From Bacteroidia bacterium (GTDB lineage Bacteria > Bacteroidota > Bacteroidia > Chitinophagales > UBA2359): 64,000 nt of DNA. The DNA is taken from contig JAUHXA010000032.1 of the NCBI GenBank assembly GCA_030427245.1, positions 1 through 64,000 on the forward strand. The letters are read 5' to 3'. Positions 34,340 through 42,702 of this stretch are shown in pieces (the first letter of the stretch is position 1; the number at the start of each line of letters is the position of its first letter). Under the pieces are notes generated by a model that was not told where the DNA came from, did no database searches, and worked only from the letters and a program-made list of their open reading frames with translations. The translations under genes were made by a program, and so were the position numbers.

Positions 34340-36538
34340 TTACATCCCTATTTCCCTCAAAGAATCTATTTGGCTCTCTTTCAGGCTACTCCAATCTGCA
34401 GTAAAGGTGCTTTTTAGGTAACTAACAATATCAAGAATATCCTGATTTGACATATTGGGGTCATTCATATAAGCGGGCATCATCATTTGGTAGTCTTTGG
34501 AAGAGGATTGATAACCATTCAAAATGATGTCGGCAATTTTGATGTCTTTACCCTTCAAAATATCTGAATCTGCCAACGAAGGAGCAACTTTTTTCTGACC
34601 CCTCCCATCCATACCATGACAAGAAGCGCAATAAGATTTGAAGATGTTGAGTCCATTGGTTCGGTCATCATTGGCAGCGATGGAACTAATTTGAGGAGCT
34701 TGGAGGAGGTTTTTTTGTTGGTTTTCAATGGTTTGATTTAACAATAACTGCAAATAAGTAGATTGACTTTCTTTCTTCAATTTCTTCAAAAAATCCATTT
34801 CCTTTCCTGCAATACCACTCACCAACGCTTCCGCCAAAATAGAATCGGTTGGAAAACGCTGTGCAAAGTTCCACCAAAAAGGTTCCAGAACGGGATGTTG
34901 TCCTGCAATATGCGCCAATAAGTAGTTGGATTCGGGGTGATTGGCTGCAAAGACTTGTTCGTAAAAAATCTTGAACTGCTCGATTTCCTCCGAAAAATTT
35001 TTACTCAACAATAAAAGGTGACTCCATACGCTTTTGTCCGTATTTTCCTGTGCTGCAATGGTTAGCAAGGTTGAAGCATCTAACAAGTCCAAGCCCTGCA
35101 AAGTCCACAAAGCGTGAATTTGACCTTTGGGGTGTTGGTAATCTTTGGCGATTTTCAAAACAATTGGTTTCAGAACTCTTCGCTGAGAATGAACAAGTGT
35201 TTTTTGGGCGTACATTCGTACTTGAAGGTTAGGATGTTGCAATAGGTAGGGCATTTGAATGAGAAATACAGTATCCAAATTAAGCGGTTTGACAGAAGGT
35301 TTTGAAGACTCGGTTATTTTATAGATTCGCCCTTTTCGGTTCACTCTTTGAAGTCCTTTTTCCAGTATTTTTTCACGGAGATAACTCGACATATAAGCAC
35401 TGTGCTGAATGATGCCCTTTCGCATGTCCACGATATACAATGCTCCGTCAAAGCCTGTCAGCATACCAACAGGTCGAAAAGTTTCGTCCTTAGAGACCAA
35501 AAATTCACTATCGGGAAATATTCGCTCGGCTTTGGGGTCAAAGCTATCTGCAATATCGTAGGCTGCAATGAGATTGGCTTCAGGCGCACACACAAAAGCA
35601 CTCCCAGTGTATTTGCTGGGCAGCATGGATTCGCCATAATAAAGGTGGGGTGAACAAGCAGAAGTGTAATCTGTCACCTTGCCCGAACTGTCCAAAACAT
35701 TGGGCAAATATCCCCGATTGACGGCTGTGGCTTGAATCGGAAAAATGCGGGTATTTTCGGTGTAAAACGCTCCTGTGCTGTGTTCGATTTCTAGATAAGG
35801 GTTTTGGATGACCACATTCGGCAAGGTATAATCTCCCATCAATGGAGTGGAATTGTGGTTATAAACCAAACGACCATTTTTGTCCATCGAAATACCCCAT
35901 TGACCTCGAAAAGTCGTGGCTTCCTTTTGCCACTCACCTTTGTATTTTCGGTAGCGTACATTCGATTTGGCGCTGTAAATCCAGTTATCTATGTTGTAGA
36001 GCAAGCCGTTGGGCTGGTGTTCGATATTGCCGCCATTGATGTAAAGTGAATCAACGATTTCTATGTTTTCTGCCAAAATATCAGAGCTTTCTCCATTGGG
36101 AATACTCACCCACTTCAAAGCATTGCCATCTGTAAACAACAACCCTTCATACACCAAGCACAAAGCTCTTGGGTTCAATAAACTGTCTAAAAAAATAGTG
36201 CGGCGATTGAGTATTCCGTCCTGATTGTCGTCTTCCAATACCACAATTCGACCATCCGCCAAATCTTCTTCACTGCCATTGATGTCTCGCATATAACCAG
36301 GCATTTCGACCACCCAAAATCTGCCTTTTTCGTCTTGAGCCATGGCTACGGGTAGAATGACGTTAGGTTCTGCGGCAATCAGTTGTATCTGCAATTCTTC
36401 ATCCGCCAAAATGAATTGCTCCACATCTGCTACATAATCAAAGGGCAACTTTGCAGGTTGGTTGCAGGATAGGATGAAAAGGAATAGGAGGCAGAAGAAG
36501 GAAACCAATAAATAATTTTTGAAGAGTGGGTTTGACAT
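34340..36538 (-). CDS. Lipoprotein with beta-propeller dehydrogenase-like, HEAT-like and cytochrome c domains
   Basis: The start at 36538 gives 732 residues and an excellent lipobox (FLFILSC, Cys25). The upstream ATG at 36634 would hide it. The N-terminal half is a propeller of the kind in membrane-bound sugar/PQQ-type dehydrogenases (MAQDEKGRFWVVEMPGYMRD, VVLEDDNQDGILNR, NIDNWIYSAKSNVRYRKYKG, GFDGALYIVDMRKGIIQHS). A helical HEAT-like middle follows. Near residue 637 is a C-terminal cytochrome c module with CASCH and a distal Met in MMMPAYM. It is likely a periplasmic electron-transferring oxidase of carbohydrates. It follows the DUF1080 lipoprotein gene on the same strand, and the two probably work on the same glycan-derived substrate. 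Confidence 0.85.
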   Translation of the reverse strand: MSNPLFKNYLLVSFFCLLFLFILSCNQPAKLPFDYVADVEQFILADEELQIQLIAAEPNVILPVAMAQDEKGRFWVVEMPGYMRDINGSEEDLADGRIVVLEDDNQDGILNRRTIFLDSLLNPRALCLVYEGLLFTDGNALKWVSIPNGESSDILAENIEIVDSLYINGGNIEHQPNGLLYNIDNWIYSAKSNVRYRKYKGEWQKEATTFRGQWGISMDKNGRLVYNHNSTPLMGDYTLPNVVIQNPYLEIEHSTGAFYTENTRIFPIQATAVNRGYLPNVLDSSGKVTDYTSACSPHLYYGESMLPSKYTGSAFVCAPEANLIAAYDIADSFDPKAERIFPDSEFLVSKDETFRPVGMLTGFDGALYIVDMRKGIIQHSAYMSSYLREKILEKGLQRVNRKGRIYKITESSKPSVKPLNLDTVFLIQMPYLLQHPNLQVRMYAQKTLVHSQRRVLKPIVLKIAKDYQHPKGQIHALWTLQGLDLLDASTLLTIAAQENTDKSVWSHLLLLSKNFSEEIEQFKIFYEQVFAANHPESNYLLAHIAGQHPVLEPFWWNFAQRFPTDSILAEALVSGIAGKEMDFLKKLKKESQSTYLQLLLNQTIENQQKNLLQAPQISSIAANDDRTNGLNIFKSYCASCHGMDGRGQKKVAPSLADSDILKGKDIKIADIILNGYQSSSKDYQMMMPAYMNDPNMSNQDILDIVSYLKSTFTADWSSLKESQIDSLREIGM

Positions 36539-36635
36539 ATTTTTTGGGTTTGTAAAGAGGTTAGAGAATAACAGGAGATCATTCTTATATTTGCTCAATA
36601 GCAGTGGATTTCGAAAGCTACCGCTATTGAGCAAG

Positions 36636-38066
36636 TTAGTTACCTAGCTCTCTAATCTTAATACTCCTAAAATGCACTTCATTTCCGTGGTCTTGCAGTA
36701 AAATAGGTGCTTCGTTCAACTGTCCAAAGCCTTCCCAATTTTTGTACTTACTTTGAGCAACCAAATTTTTGAATTCTTCACTAAACCTATTGTACTCCAA
36801 TACTTTCACATTGTTGAGCCAATGTTCAACCTGTCCATTTTTAGACACAATTCGGGCTTTGTTCCATTTGCCGACTCCTTCAAAACGTTTGGTCGTTCGA
36901 TTGGCTTCCGACAAATTGCCTGCGGGAATCAAATCATAGAGAGAGCCTAAAGTACGATTGCCATTTGTGCCGTTTTGAGCATCGGGATGATTTTCGTCGT
37001 CAAGCAGTTGAAATTCCAACCCGATGGCAGAACCTTCTCCTTTATTGAGATTTGGATCTACATAGTATTTGATGCCACTGTTTGCGCCTTTGGTAAGACT
37101 AAAATCCAGTTCCAATTCAAAATTTCCATATTTCTTGGTCGTAATAATATCACCGCCATTGCTTGATTCTCCACCGTCAGCTCCCATTACCGTCAATACA
37201 CCCCCTTTGATTTGCCAACCTTTTGTAGGAAAACTATCAAGCTTTGCACCCTTCCAATCCTTTGTTGAAGCTCCATCCCAAAGCAATTTCCAGCCATGTT
37301 CTTTTTCATAGTCGGTGAGTTCATTGTGCAAATAGCTGATTTCTCTTACCGTTTCGGGCATGGATTTTCGCTCTTTGTCAAGGTTTTGAGTTTTAATGCG
37401 GATATTACGCCAACGCACTTTTTTGTTGGCTTGTTTGGGGTCTCCAATAGCATGAACTTGAAAAGCAATGATGCCTTCGGCAGTTAGATCGTCTTTTAGT
37501 CTTGCACAAGGAATGTCATTCACCCAAGTTTGGATATCCGAACCAATCGCTTCAATGCGGTATTTGTTCCACTTGTCGGGCTGAAATGCTTCTTGACCTT
37601 CGGGATTGACAGATAAAGGGTAGAGCCATCCTCTTCTTGCTTCATCATAGATGCCCCCAGCCCATTTTCGAGGACTGCTTTCTATTTCACATTGATAACC
37701 ATGCACTCGCCCATTTTGAAAAGAGGCATCGCTGATGCTGCGAAACTGAACACCAGAATTTAGGAGGGTATCTACCCATACTTCAAATTCTAAAATGAAG
37801 TCGCTGTATTTTTCTTTGGTTGCCAAGAAAGTGTTGGGGGTATTCAATTGGCTGACTCCCACAATGCTGTTACCTTCAATATGGTATTCCGCAGTTCCAT
37901 TCAATTTGACAAAATTATGGAAATCTTTGCCGTTGAAGAGAGGAATCCATTCATCGGTATTGACCGTATTTGGAGTCGTACAACTTATCGCTAAAAAGAG
38001 GACAAGTAAACCTATTTGGCTGAAAAGGAGCAGATACGTTTTTGAAGTAGCAGTAGAAGTGTTCAT
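36636..38066 (-). CDS. Lipoprotein with two DUF1080 (3-keto-disaccharide hydrolase) domains
   Basis: From the Met at 38066 (38072 is equally possible) the protein has about 476 residues, with lipobox LFLAISC. Two DUF1080 beta-sandwich domains follow. The first is WIPLFNGKDFHNFVKL, then FLATKEKYSDFILEFEVWVD, NSGVQFRS and YQCEIESSPRKWAGGIYDE. The second is WKLLWDGASTKDWKGAKL, then GDIITTKKYGNFELELDFSL, NSGIKYYV and IGLEFQLLDDENHPDA. Characterised members hydrolyse 3-keto-disaccharides. The domain is also common in PVC and Bacteroidota lipoproteins that break down glycans. The longer ATG at 38153 adds a second hydrophobic stretch and is less likely. It is divergent from the VWA gene. Confidence 0.87.
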   Translation of the reverse strand: MNTSTATSKTYLLLFSQIGLLVLFLAISCTTPNTVNTDEWIPLFNGKDFHNFVKLNGTAEYHIEGNSIVGVSQLNTPNTFLATKEKYSDFILEFEVWVDTLLNSGVQFRSISDASFQNGRVHGYQCEIESSPRKWAGGIYDEARRGWLYPLSVNPEGQEAFQPDKWNKYRIEAIGSDIQTWVNDIPCARLKDDLTAEGIIAFQVHAIGDPKQANKKVRWRNIRIKTQNLDKERKSMPETVREISYLHNELTDYEKEHGWKLLWDGASTKDWKGAKLDSFPTKGWQIKGGVLTVMGADGGESSNGGDIITTKKYGNFELELDFSLTKGANSGIKYYVDPNLNKGEGSAIGLEFQLLDDENHPDAQNGTNGNRTLGSLYDLIPAGNLSEANRTTKRFEGVGKWNKARIVSKNGQVEHWLNNVKVLEYNRFSEEFKNLVAQSKYKNWEGFGQLNEAPILLQDHGNEVHFRSIKIRELGN

Positions 38067-38180
38067 GGTCATTGCAGAAATATGAAGGAAAGCAGCTAAA
38101 ATACAAAATAAAAACTTCAAGAGAATTTTTCTATATTTACAAACGTTTACCATTTTTTCCCTTTTGCTCTAATAACATCT

Positions 38181-40229
38181 ATGAAATTACTCAAATATTC
38201 TTTAATCTTTAGCCTTTTTTGGGTTCATGCACTTCAACTCACCGCTCAAGACAGAGCCGTAGCCGTAGTCTATGATAACTCAGGGAGTATGACACAAGCT
38301 GGTCAATGTGAAGGGATTAACTACGCATTGCAGGTGATGATGGGCTTATTGCATCCCGAAGATGAATTGTCTGTATATCGAATGTTGCCCGCAAAAGAGG
38401 ACAAAATAGATTTGAACAGTAAAAAAGGAGCGATGCAATCGGCACGTAAAAGTTATGACTGTAATGCCCGAAATACACCTTTTGAAGCAGCGATATATGC
38501 CAAAGAGCAGTTGGCGAAAAGCAACAAACCTTACAAAACCCTTATCATTCTTTCGGATGGCGGAATTACCGATATTGATTTTGCGACCAAATATCCCGAT
38601 GAACTGCGTACTCTTGTAGAACAAACGGGAACTCGCATCTTTTTTCTGAATGTCAGCACAGTGCAAAGCGTATTGGATGCCTACCTCGAAAACAGCCAAA
38701 CGCCCAACAAAACCCTTCGCACGCAAGGCAGTTTCGAGCAGATTATCAAGCAGATGGAAGAAATTGCGGCGGGAATCATGACCCTTTCGGGAAGCGGCAT
38801 TACCATTCAGCCCAAAGACAAAACCATTGATTGGGAGTCTCCTGTGCCTTTGAAGAGGGTGATTGTATTGCAGCAAGATGCAGAAACAAATGCAAAATTA
38901 CCTCGATTGGTTTCTGCTAAATCGGAGGGGAGTCATTTGCGTTTGGGGGAATCTTTTGAAGCCCAAAAGTCAAGAGGAATTTACACGATGACGGGCTTAA
39001 TCAACCACATTGAAGCGACCCAAAAAGGGCAGGTGATTCCAAAAGGAAAAGTCGAATTGGGCTTCAATGAATCCATAAATGCCAGCAAAATCAAAATTTT
39101 GCCAGAGGTGGCTGCCCGACTCGAAATCATGGTCAATAGCCCAACTCGTTCACAAAGAGGGAATCAATATGTGGTTTGTGATACGGTTCAGACTTTGGAG
39201 ATTGGCGCAAAATTGGTGGACTTCAATGGCAAAATGTTGGATATGCCTGTATTGAAGGCGAGCAAGGTGGTATTTATTGACGAAACGACACAGCAAAAAA
39301 TTCGCATGAAACTGGACGAAAAAACAGGTGCTTTTTTTGCGAATGTACCCTTCAAAGGTGAAAAATTGATTGTATCCGTTGCCGCAGAATTTTCGGGTTA
39401 CTTCAATTTTCAGAGTAAGGTTTTGATTGTCACCAAAGACAATTGCCCTCGCCCGAAAGCGTTTATACAAGCAGACAAAAAGGCACTGAAGGCAAAGGTG
39501 ACGGCAATGGGAGATGGTGACCAAATTGTGATTACGCCTCAAATCATCGTCGAAAATGAAGCTCCGAGAGAACCGACTCCAAAGGAATTGGAGGATATGT
39601 ATATGGAGCAACTCAACGATGTGAATATTGGTATTGAAGTAGAAAAACGAGATGGAAAAATGTATTTGCGCCCAACAACTTTTATCTGTGCGTGTTTTAC
39701 TAAGACAGGCAAAGACCAATTGCAGATACAATTGAAGTCCACAAATCCAAATCTGATTATCACCGAACGTGGCAAATTGACAGTTGACGTGGAGATTGAA
39801 GATGTGGGGTTTTGGGAAAAATGTGGCTGGTTGGTGATTGCTGCAATTATTACGCTGATTCTACTTTGGTACATTATTGGTATCATTAGAAAACCGAGGT
39901 TTTGTAAAGGAACGGAGGTGATTGTGACCAAACAAAGTCGGGTGATGACCCGCAAGCCCAAAAGTTATCCATTGCCGACTGGTTTTTTCAATCGTTATTT
40001 TGTGCCTTACATTCCCGAAAAACGGACGGTTGGCAGCGTTACCTTCAAGGCAGGCGCTCGTTGCAGTCATATTTTGATTGCAGCCAACACTCAAAACGAT
40101 AAAATGTATATTTCTGGTTTTCCATTAGACAATCCAGGAAAAAAGGATATGCGTTTGAGCAATGCCGAAAAATTGGAAATTAGCCGCCAAAATGGAAAAG
40201 AAATTTATGAATATCATAGGTTGAATTAG
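38181..40229 (+). CDS. Exported, membrane-anchored VWA-domain protein
   Basis: This 682-residue protein has a signal peptide at 1-22. A von Willebrand factor A domain at about 24-200 carries an intact MIDAS: YDNSGSM (D32, S34, S36), T at NARNTPFEAA, and LSDGGI. A long periplasmic beta-rich region follows, then one membrane helix at about 549-570 (LVIAAIITLILLWYIIGI) and a basic cytoplasmic tail of about 110 residues (KPRFCKGTEVIV, ending near YEYHRLN). VWA proteins of this form bind protein ligands through a metal ion. No partner such as a MoxR ATPase is adjacent. The next gene also encodes a membrane protein and may be co-transcribed, 92 nt downstream. Confidence 0.88.
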   Translation: MKLLKYSLIFSLFWVHALQLTAQDRAVAVVYDNSGSMTQAGQCEGINYALQVMMGLLHPEDELSVYRMLPAKEDKIDLNSKKGAMQSARKSYDCNARNTPFEAAIYAKEQLAKSNKPYKTLIILSDGGITDIDFATKYPDELRTLVEQTGTRIFFLNVSTVQSVLDAYLENSQTPNKTLRTQGSFEQIIKQMEEIAAGIMTLSGSGITIQPKDKTIDWESPVPLKRVIVLQQDAETNAKLPRLVSAKSEGSHLRLGESFEAQKSRGIYTMTGLINHIEATQKGQVIPKGKVELGFNESINASKIKILPEVAARLEIMVNSPTRSQRGNQYVVCDTVQTLEIGAKLVDFNGKMLDMPVLKASKVVFIDETTQQKIRMKLDEKTGAFFANVPFKGEKLIVSVAAEFSGYFNFQSKVLIVTKDNCPRPKAFIQADKKALKAKVTAMGDGDQIVITPQIIVENEAPREPTPKELEDMYMEQLNDVNIGIEVEKRDGKMYLRPTTFICACFTKTGKDQLQIQLKSTNPNLIITERGKLTVDVEIEDVGFWEKCGWLVIAAIITLILLWYIIGIIRKPRFCKGTEVIVTKQSRVMTRKPKSYPLPTGFFNRYFVPYIPEKRTVGSVTFKAGARCSHILIAANTQNDKMYISGFPLDNPGKKDMRLSNAEKLEISRQNGKEIYEYHRLN

Positions 40230-40321
40230 GGACGATGAGCCAAGTGTCAGGGTTCAGAATAAGGTGTATCTGACTCCTGAGCCTTCGCTCCCGACACCTT
40301 TAAATAAAAAAAAATAAAAAC

Positions 40322-41089
40322 ATGGCAGAAGATAGTAACAAATCGTTTTTTCAAACTCTCCCAGGCATGATGACTGCTACGGCTACCCTGATTACTGCAA
40401 TGGTGGGTTTGATAACCGTCTTAAATCAAGTGGGCTTGATTGGAGACAAAAACAAAGACAAACCAAAGACGGAACAAATCGCTGATGATTCTAATTCGGA
40501 AAATGTCAATGTAGCTAATACAGCTGATTTGGAGAAGATTATCAAAAAAGTCATGGCGGAGGAAAAGGCTACAAAAGGCAAAAGTGAACAGGATATTGAG
40601 GCAACGGTCAAGAAGATTGTGAAAGATGTCAAAAAGGAAGAAACCTCCAAAAAGACTTCAAATGAAACGATTGAAAAAATTACAAAGGCTTATTTATCGA
40701 ATAATAAGAAGTTTGATAGTGATGAAGATGTGTATCATGGAGAACCCGATGATGATTACGGTGGAAGTTATGGTAGCAACAATACGGGGTCAATGGTCAA
40801 TGTCTCTGGTACATGGACGGATAGCAATACAGGAGCTTCCTATGTATTCAATCAAAACGGCAATAGCATTGCTTTTCAGGAACACAGCATCAATAATTTT
40901 GGTGTGCCTATTGTATCAGCGGAAGGCTCTGGCACGATTTCAAGTCGCAACATCAGCGTTAATTATGTCACAATGTTCAATACTACAGGAACGGCAAATA
41001 TGACCGTTTCGCCAGATGGCAGCAATATTACAGGGTCATTTCGGGACAATGTTTCGGGGGCAGTGATGAGAATGAATTTGTGGAGATAA
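40322..41089 (+). CDS. Membrane protein with TLPG-type helix, charged linker and beta-barrel-like end
   Basis: This is a 255-residue protein. Near the N-terminus SFFQTLPGMMTATATLITAM, continuing VGLITVLNQVGLIG, is a membrane helix of a kind seen at the start of many bacterial signalling and effector-type proteins. A very charged Lys/Glu coiled region at about 45-130 follows. A Gly/Asp linker leads into a C-terminal beta domain of about 95 residues (VSGTWTDSNTGASYVFNQNG, GSGTISSRNISVNYV, SPDGSNITGSFRD) that resembles small lipocalin-like stress proteins. The function is unknown. It lies between the VWA gene and a DUF234 ATPase. Confidence 0.8.
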   Translation: MAEDSNKSFFQTLPGMMTATATLITAMVGLITVLNQVGLIGDKNKDKPKTEQIADDSNSENVNVANTADLEKIIKKVMAEEKATKGKSEQDIEATVKKIVKDVKKEETSKKTSNETIEKITKAYLSNNKKFDSDEDVYHGEPDDDYGGSYGSNNTGSMVNVSGTWTDSNTGASYVFNQNGNSIAFQEHSINNFGVPIVSAEGSGTISSRNISVNYVTMFNTTGTANMTVSPDGSNITGSFRDNVSGAVMRMNLWR

Positions 41090-41185
41090 AGCGGGGTAAA
41101 GCATCACTAATTCGCTCTAAGTGTCGAAAAAAGTGAGATAAAGCGGAATAAAGGTCTTTTATTTCGCTCGAAATGCTTATTTTTG
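41090..41185 (+). promoter_or_regulatory. Twin 27-nt palindromic repeat overlapping the promoter of the DUF234 ATPase gene
   Basis: Two units of 27 nt (41090-41116 and 41142-41168) share AGCGGnnTAAAG at the left and TTCGCT at the right. In each unit the ends are complementary (AGCG/CGCT), and in the second the match extends to AATAAA/TTTATT. The second unit lies just before a perfect -7 box TATTTTTG (41178-41185), where -33 contacts are expected. The start codon is at 41206. This looks like a tandem operator, perhaps for autoregulation (inference). Confidence 0.6.
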
Positions 41186-41205
41186 TCATAAACGGCTTTA
41201 TTAGC

Positions 41206-42639
41206 ATGAATAATCTCATTACTGGTCGACAAGAAGAAATAAAAACATTGGAGACGCTCCTTCAATCCAATCAACCTGAAATGGTGGCAATTATAGGTAG
41301 AAGAAGGGTTGGAAAAACCTTTTTGGTCAAACAAACTTACCAAAACCACCTCAATTTTATTTTGACAGGTATTCAACATGCCACAAAATCGGAGCAACTG
41401 CAAAACTTCACTTTTGCGATGCGAAATTATTTTCCCGATTTTGAAATGGAGAAAAAAATCACTTCTTGGTTGGATGCCTTCTTTCATTTGTCTAAGGCTT
41501 TGGAGGAATTGAATTTGACAGAGAAAATGGTGGTTTTTTTGGATGAATTACCTTGGTTGGGCTCTAAGCGTTCTGGCTTTATCAAGGGATTAAGCTGGTT
41601 TTGGAACAGTTGGGCGGTCAATCAAAATATTGTATTGGTTATTTGCGGGTCAGCTGCTTCGTGGATGATAGATAAAGTAATCAATGACAGAGGTGGCTTA
41701 CACAATCGAGTGACCAATCTTATCTCCCTTTATCCCTTCACCTTGGGGGAAACTCAAACTTTTCTGCGCTCCAGAAATGTTCATTTGAATCCATACCAAA
41801 TCACTCAATTGTATATGGCGATGGGGGGGATTCCGATGTATCTCAATCAAGTAAAGCCAGGACTCTCTGCTATTCAAAATATTCAAGCGATTTGTTTTCA
41901 ACGAAATGGGTATCTGCGTAGAGAATTTGATAGATTATTTTCATCTTTGTTTGACAACCCCGAAAATCATATTGAAGCCATCAGAGCTTTGGCTTCTAAG
42001 AGAATGGGAATGACAAGAGAAGAAATCATTGCTAAAACCAACTTCAAGAATGGTGGCGGTTTGACCAAAGTTTTGAACGAATTGAATCAATCGGGCTTTA
42101 TAGAACCCTACAATGGCTATGGTAAAAAGAAACGCCAAAACCTTTATCGGCTTACAGATCCTTATTCGTTGTTTTACCTCACCTTTATAGAGTCTTTAGG
42201 TGCTAATGCCAAAACAGACTTTACCAAATTGAGCGACCTACCCAATTACAAATCATGGAGTGGTTATTCTTTTGAAAATGTGTGTTTGATGCACATAGAC
42301 CAAATCCGAAAAGCACTTGGAATTTCTGGTATTTTCACCACAATTTCTTCTTTTTTTACCAAGCCCAAAGATGGATTTTCAGGGGCACAAATAGATTTAA
42401 TCATAGATAGAGGTGACAACTCTATTAATATTTGTGAAATCAAATACAGCAATTCAGACTACGAAGTGACCAAACGAGATGTGACCAATTTGGAAAACAA
42501 AAAACGAGTTTTTCGATACCACACCAAAACTAAGAAACACCTATTTACCTCACTTATTACAACCTATGGTGTGGTAGAAAATACAAACCGACTCAATTCT
42601 ATTGACCAAGTAGTCTCTCTAAATCAATTGTTTGAATAA
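41206..42639 (+). CDS. AAA ATPase with C-terminal DUF234 nuclease-like domain
   Basis: The start at 41206 gives 477 residues, because the -7 box at 41178 lies inside the longer frame that opens at 41173. The family signature comes first (LITGRQEEIKTLETLL), then Walker A GRRRVGKTFL (31-40), Walker B MVVFLDELPWL, and sensor-like VICGSAASWM. A winged-helix segment (MTREEIIAKTNFKNGGGLTK) follows. A C-terminal DUF234 domain carries a PD-(D/E)xK-like core, AQIDLIIDRGDNSINICEIKY. These archaeal-ATPase/DUF234 proteins are often mobile or toxin-like, with no settled role. The gene is monocistronic, with paired palindromes in its promoter. Confidence 0.92.
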   Translation: MNNLITGRQEEIKTLETLLQSNQPEMVAIIGRRRVGKTFLVKQTYQNHLNFILTGIQHATKSEQLQNFTFAMRNYFPDFEMEKKITSWLDAFFHLSKALEELNLTEKMVVFLDELPWLGSKRSGFIKGLSWFWNSWAVNQNIVLVICGSAASWMIDKVINDRGGLHNRVTNLISLYPFTLGETQTFLRSRNVHLNPYQITQLYMAMGGIPMYLNQVKPGLSAIQNIQAICFQRNGYLRREFDRLFSSLFDNPENHIEAIRALASKRMGMTREEIIAKTNFKNGGGLTKVLNELNQSGFIEPYNGYGKKKRQNLYRLTDPYSLFYLTFIESLGANAKTDFTKLSDLPNYKSWSGYSFENVCLMHIDQIRKALGISGIFTTISSFFTKPKDGFSGAQIDLIIDRGDNSINICEIKYSNSDYEVTKRDVTNLENKKRVFRYHTKTKKHLFTSLITTYGVVENTNRLNSIDQVVSLNQLFE

Positions 42640-42702
42640 GCCCTTTCAAGTTTACTTTGAATTGGTTATATTTACGCACAACGAATTCAAACTCCTATCC
42701 CT

